Shown one piece after another: positions 61,416 through 64,000 of a DNA stretch of 64,000 bases (positions are counted from its first letter, which is position 1; each line of letters opens with the position of its first letter). Where the stretch lies: the NCBI GenBank assembly GCA_002490665.1, contig DKUL01000052.1, forward strand, positions 1,144 to 65,143. Reading direction: 5' to 3'. The notes under the pieces were generated by a model. That model was not told the origin of the DNA, did not search any database, and saw nothing but the letters and a program-made list of their open reading frames with translations. The stretch comes from Lachnospiraceae bacterium UBA7205. GTDB taxonomy: Bacteria; Bacillota; Clostridia; Lachnospirales; Lachnospiraceae. The translations under genes and the position numbers were made by a program.

Positions 61416-62270
61416 CTAACGAAACAGCATAATGAAAAAATACGTAATTGGTGCTGTAAATATCACGCTGTCAAAACGATCCATAATTCCCCCATGTCCT
61501 GGTATCAGATTGCCGTAATCCTTTATCTCATGGTTTCTCTTAATGGCAGAAGCAGCCAAGTCACCGACCTGCGATATGACTGAGCCTACACCGCCGACGG
61601 CAGCAAGAAGCACGGCAAAGTTTTCCTCACCGACCGTATGCTCCATGTACAGGCCAAAAGCAGCACCAAACAATGCCGCACCGACAATGCCGCCCAGTGA
61701 ACCCTCGATTGATTTTTTCGGGCTAAGCACAGGCGCAAGCTTATGCTTTCCAAACAGTACTCCCGTAAGATAGGCAAACGTGTCTGATATCCACGAACTA
61801 ATAAATATCATCCACACCAGATAAATGCCATGCTCAAGCTGTCTTGTCAGAAACACAAAGGACAGCATCACAGGTGCATATATCAAAGAAAAGTAGGTGT
61901 CCATTACCTGGCTGGCATGGAACCTCGGAAAACCAAATACATACACAAACATCATTGCAATCAGCGCCATAATGATGACCATCACCCACCATGACGTGTC
62001 CTGGATAAAATATACTGCGGCATAATAGCACATAATGACAGCACATCCCATCATTTCAAGACCATTTATTCTTCCATACTGTCCGCAATTGTCTTTCTCC
62101 CTGACACCACATGCCTTTGTCAATTCCAAAAAACCGATGACAGATATGATAAACAGGACGGCTGCCAGTATTATTCCTCCCGGAAGAATAGCTGCGAGCG
62201 CCACAATCACAATGACAACCGCGCTTATCGTTCTCTCCCTGCTTATCTTTTTAAGAATATTTGAAGCCAT
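61416..62270 (-). CDS. cdsA: Phosphatidate cytidylyltransferase CdsA
   Basis: 284 residues, about eight TM helices. Makes CDP-diacylglycerol for phospholipid synthesis. The signature SPKKSIEGSLGG and the final D-x-x-x-S-x-x-KR block (VGDLAASAIKRNHEIKDYG, then PGHGGIMDRFDS) carry the acidic metal ligands. ATG 62270 lies 3 nt after the uppS stop, with GGAGG shared with the uppS end. Confidence 0.95.
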   Translation of the reverse strand: MASNILKKISRERTISAVVIVIVALAAILPGGIILAAVLFIISVIGFLELTKACGVREKDNCGQYGRINGLEMMGCAVIMCYYAAVYFIQDTSWWVMVIIMALIAMMFVYVFGFPRFHASQVMDTYFSLIYAPVMLSFVFLTRQLEHGIYLVWMIFISSWISDTFAYLTGVLFGKHKLAPVLSPKKSIEGSLGGIVGAALFGAAFGLYMEHTVGEENFAVLLAAVGGVGSVISQVGDLAASAIKRNHEIKDYGNLIPGHGGIMDRFDSVIFTAPITYFFIMLFR

Positions 62271-62273
62271 TCC

Positions 62274-62981
62274 CTACGCCTCCTTCACGAGCCCATATCT
62301 CCGGTCTCTGCTCTGATATGCCTCCACCGCCTTGGCAAGCTCGTTTTTGTCAAAGTCAGGCCACGGTACGGACGTAAAATAAAGTTCCGCATAAGCAATC
62401 TGCCATAACAGAAAATTTGATATTCGCTGCTCACCCGATGTCCTTATCAGCAAGTCCGGATCCGGAAGACCTGCCGTGTCAAGCTCTGCCGCTATTTTGG
62501 CATCGTCGATTTCGTCCGGATTCAGTGCTCCTGCTGCCACTTTACCAGCAAGTCCGGCGATCGCCCTTCTAAGCTCATCACGTCCGCCATAATTAATCGC
62601 TATCTGAAAATGAAGTCCTGTATTATTTTTTGTAGCCTGCTCCAGCTCCTCAATACTCGCCCGCAGGTCAGGCGCAAGAGCGGATTTGTCACCAAGAACC
62701 CGAACGCACATATTGTTCTTCTGCGCCCGCTTAATACTGTTTTTCATATAGTTTCTGAGCAGGTTCATCAATGTTGCCACTTCGCTGTCCGGTCTGCTCC
62801 AGTTTTCTGTCGAAAATGCATATACTGTCAAATAATGAATTCCCATGTTATAGGCGTCCTCACATATCTGTTCCACCGCCTTCGCCCCCTGCACATGACC
62901 CGCAGTACGTGGAAGCCCTTTCGCCTTTGCCCAGCGTCCATTTCCATCAAGTATGATTGCTACATGGTTTGGTACATTCAT
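62274..62981 (-). CDS. uppS: Isoprenyl (undecaprenyl) diphosphate synthase
   Basis: 235 residues. Builds the lipid carrier for peptidoglycan. Begins MNVPNHVAIILDGNGRWAK, with the catalytic Asp in DGNGRWA; LTVYAFSTENWSRP, INYGGRDE and LIRTSGEQRISNFLLWQ are family blocks. ATG 62981 has GGAGG 6-7 nt upstream. The frame stays open 42 codons further, but this stretch is a family 2 structured element, so it is not coding. Confidence 0.97.
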   Translation of the reverse strand: MNVPNHVAIILDGNGRWAKAKGLPRTAGHVQGAKAVEQICEDAYNMGIHYLTVYAFSTENWSRPDSEVATLMNLLRNYMKNSIKRAQKNNMCVRVLGDKSALAPDLRASIEELEQATKNNTGLHFQIAINYGGRDELRRAIAGLAGKVAAGALNPDEIDDAKIAAELDTAGLPDPDLLIRTSGEQRISNFLLWQIAYAELYFTSVPWPDFDKNELAKAVEAYQSRDRRYGLVKEA

Positions 62982-63030
62982 AACACATCCTCCATTTCCA
63001 TAATTTTGCTGCCACCCGCCAATGCACCGT

Positions 63031-63113
63031 GAAGGTCTATCCTTCCTACTCGTGCGCCGGGCATCCGTCAGCTTGCTGACATATTTCATCCGGACGCCCA
63101 TGTGCATAAAAAG
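63031..63113 (-). repeat. Dispersed structured element, family 2 copy upstream of uppS
   Basis: Minus-strand order: TCTTTTTATGCACATG, stem GGGCGTCC/GGATGCCC around an inner GTCAGC/GCTGAC hairpin, GGCGCACGAG, and a small hairpin GAAGG/CCTTC ending about 50 nt before uppS. Compared with the sigE copy, the outer stem differs at two positions yet still pairs through G-U, and the inner hairpin is identical. Confidence 0.65.
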
Positions 63114-63168
63114 ATGAGGGCATTACATCCTCCATGCACGCCCCCATGTTTTCGCCATCTCTGATAAA

Positions 63169-63720
63169 CTATACCGTAAGAATCTCCTTAGACTTCTCAT
63201 CAACCGCCTTATCAACATCCTTAATGTATTTGTCCGTAAGCTTCTGTACAGAATCCTCCAAATCCTTAATCTCATCCTCAGACACTTCTGTCTTTGCAAG
63301 CTTCTTAAAAGAATCATTTGCATCGCGTCTGATGTTACGGATTGCAACCTTGCACTCCTCGCCTTTTTTCTTTACATCCTTAACCAGTTCTTTTCTGCGC
63401 TCCTCTGTAAGCTCAGGAAATACAAGACGGATGACTGCCCCGTCATTGTTCGGTGTAATACCAATGTCCGAAGCCATGATTGCCTTCTCAATATCCTTGA
63501 TAAGACTCTTTTCCCACGGAGCTATTTGGATCATTCGCGCTTCAGGAACCGTGATGTTTCCAACCTGCTGAATGGGTGTGGGTGTACCATAATAATCCAC
63601 CTTCAGCTTGTCAAGAACATGCGGATTGGCACGTCCCGCACGTATCGTCTGGTAATCTGATAAAAGAAAATCAAGTGCTTTCTGCATTTTATCATCATAT
63701 GTTTTTACTCTTGCATCCAT
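63169..63720 (-). CDS. frr: Ribosome recycling factor
   Basis: 183 residues, near-tRNA-shaped two-domain protein that splits post-termination ribosomes with EF-G. Family blocks: RAGRANPHVLDKLKVDYYGTP in part, QQVGNITVPEARMIQI, GITPNNDGAVIRL, LTEERRKELVKDVKK, and NIRRDAND. ATG 63720 has AGGAGG 8 nt upstream; the frame is open 12 codons further. Directly after pyrH as in most bacteria. Confidence 0.97.
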   Translation of the reverse strand: MDARVKTYDDKMQKALDFLLSDYQTIRAGRANPHVLDKLKVDYYGTPTPIQQVGNITVPEARMIQIAPWEKSLIKDIEKAIMASDIGITPNNDGAVIRLVFPELTEERRKELVKDVKKKGEECKVAIRNIRRDANDSFKKLAKTEVSEDEIKDLEDSVQKLTDKYIKDVDKAVDEKSKEILTV

Positions 63721-63752
63721 TTCTATGTCCTCCTGTTTTTTATTCTGGTAAA

Positions 63753-64000
63753 TCATACCGTAATCACTGTACCGCTTGATTTTCCCTTTACAGTATTAAT
63801 AATACTGTTTTCTTCATTTAATCCGAATATCGTCATCGGCATCCGGTTCTCCATGCAAAGCACTGCCGCTGCAAGATCCATCACGCCAAGCTGCTTATCA
63901 ACAACCTCCTTGATTGGAATCGTGTCATATTTTTTTGCATCCTTATGAATCTTCGGATCCGCATCATAAACGCCATCCACAGCCCTCGCTGACAATATCA
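63753..64000 (-). CDS. pyrH: UMP kinase, C-terminal part (runs off the window)
   Basis: About 82 residues of the C terminus: ARAVDGVYDADPK is the typical UMP kinase segment after the active site, followed by VMDLAAAVLCMENRMPMTIFGL. Phosphorylates UMP to UDP and is GTP-activated. The frame is open to the window edge, so the start is outside. 32 nt separate it from frr. Confidence 0.93.
   Translation of the reverse strand, partial: ILSARAVDGVYDADPKIHKDAKKYDTIPIKEVVDKQLGVMDLAAAVLCMENRMPMTIFGLNEENSIINTVKGKSSGTVITV

Noticed and set aside
62982..63107. N-terminal 42-codon extension of uppS
   Set aside because: The stretch is the family 2 structured element, and the ribosome binding site and family start place the true start at 62981.

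Overview
The window looks like a chromosome segment of a spore-forming, meso-diaminopimelate Lachnospiraceae-type Firmicute (Clostridium cluster XIVa). The evidence is a spoIIGA-sigE-sigG block next to ftsZ, a SCIFF ranthipeptide pair, a PolC polymerase, a PrkC/Stp kinase-phosphatase pair, a MurE with the DNPR motif of DAP-adding enzymes, and a division cluster headed by MraZ. Nearly all housekeeping genes are on the minus strand. The exact genus cannot be read from the sequence.

Positions 1 to about 6.95 kb are the right end of an integrated mobile element, which continues beyond the left edge. It holds the C-terminal part of an HUH-type replication initiator, AT-rich iteron-like repeats, a four-gene cargo operon led by an Nmad3 (nucleotide-modification-associated) protein with a divergent XRE repressor, an unknown protein with an excisionase-like HTH protein, a second XRE regulator, and a tyrosine integrase that abuts the 3' end of ychF. 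The excisionase and regulator/integrase arms are divided by two strong divergent promoters and an inverted repeat covering the regulator's ribosome binding site.

Positions 7.0 to 21.7 kb carry a leftward operon: murE, priA, def, fmt, a membrane Zn peptidase, rsmB, rlmN, stp, prkC, rsgA and rpe, then ychF. It starts at a good promoter near 21.7 kb. From 22 to 31.2 kb follow recJ, an acyl-ACP thioesterase, a TraX-family membrane protein, fused secDF, the SCIFF maturase with its 47-residue six-cysteine precursor (29233-29376), a secreted GH25 lysozyme and a small membrane protein. Positions 31.3 to 36 kb hold the only rightward housekeeping gene (a CNNM/CorC-type transporter), a 773-residue orphan protein with a cyclic-nucleotide-binding-like N terminus, and an Sfp-type phosphopantetheinyl transferase.

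Positions 36 to 53.3 kb hold a chemoreceptor, sigG, sigE, spoIIGA and the division/cell-wall cluster (ftsZ, ftsQ, murA, ftsW, murD, two class B PBPs, ftsL, rsmH, mraZ). mraZ has a promoter and four GTGG boxes at exactly 10-bp spacing. mraY, murF and murG are missing from this cluster. Positions 53.4 to 64 kb are a second leftward operon: pyrH (partial), frr, uppS, cdsA, dxr, rseP, ispG and polC, linking isoprenoid and phospholipid supply to replication.

Two families of dispersed, hairpin-forming intergenic elements stand out. One (copies near 8.2 and 35.2 kb, a relative at 51.1 kb) has terminal inverted repeats like GTAACRGTTCAG. The other lies immediately upstream of sigE, uppS and the GH25 gene, always in the sense orientation, with conserved flanks and differing but still paired stems. 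These, together with the Nmad3 cargo operon, are the least explained parts of the window.
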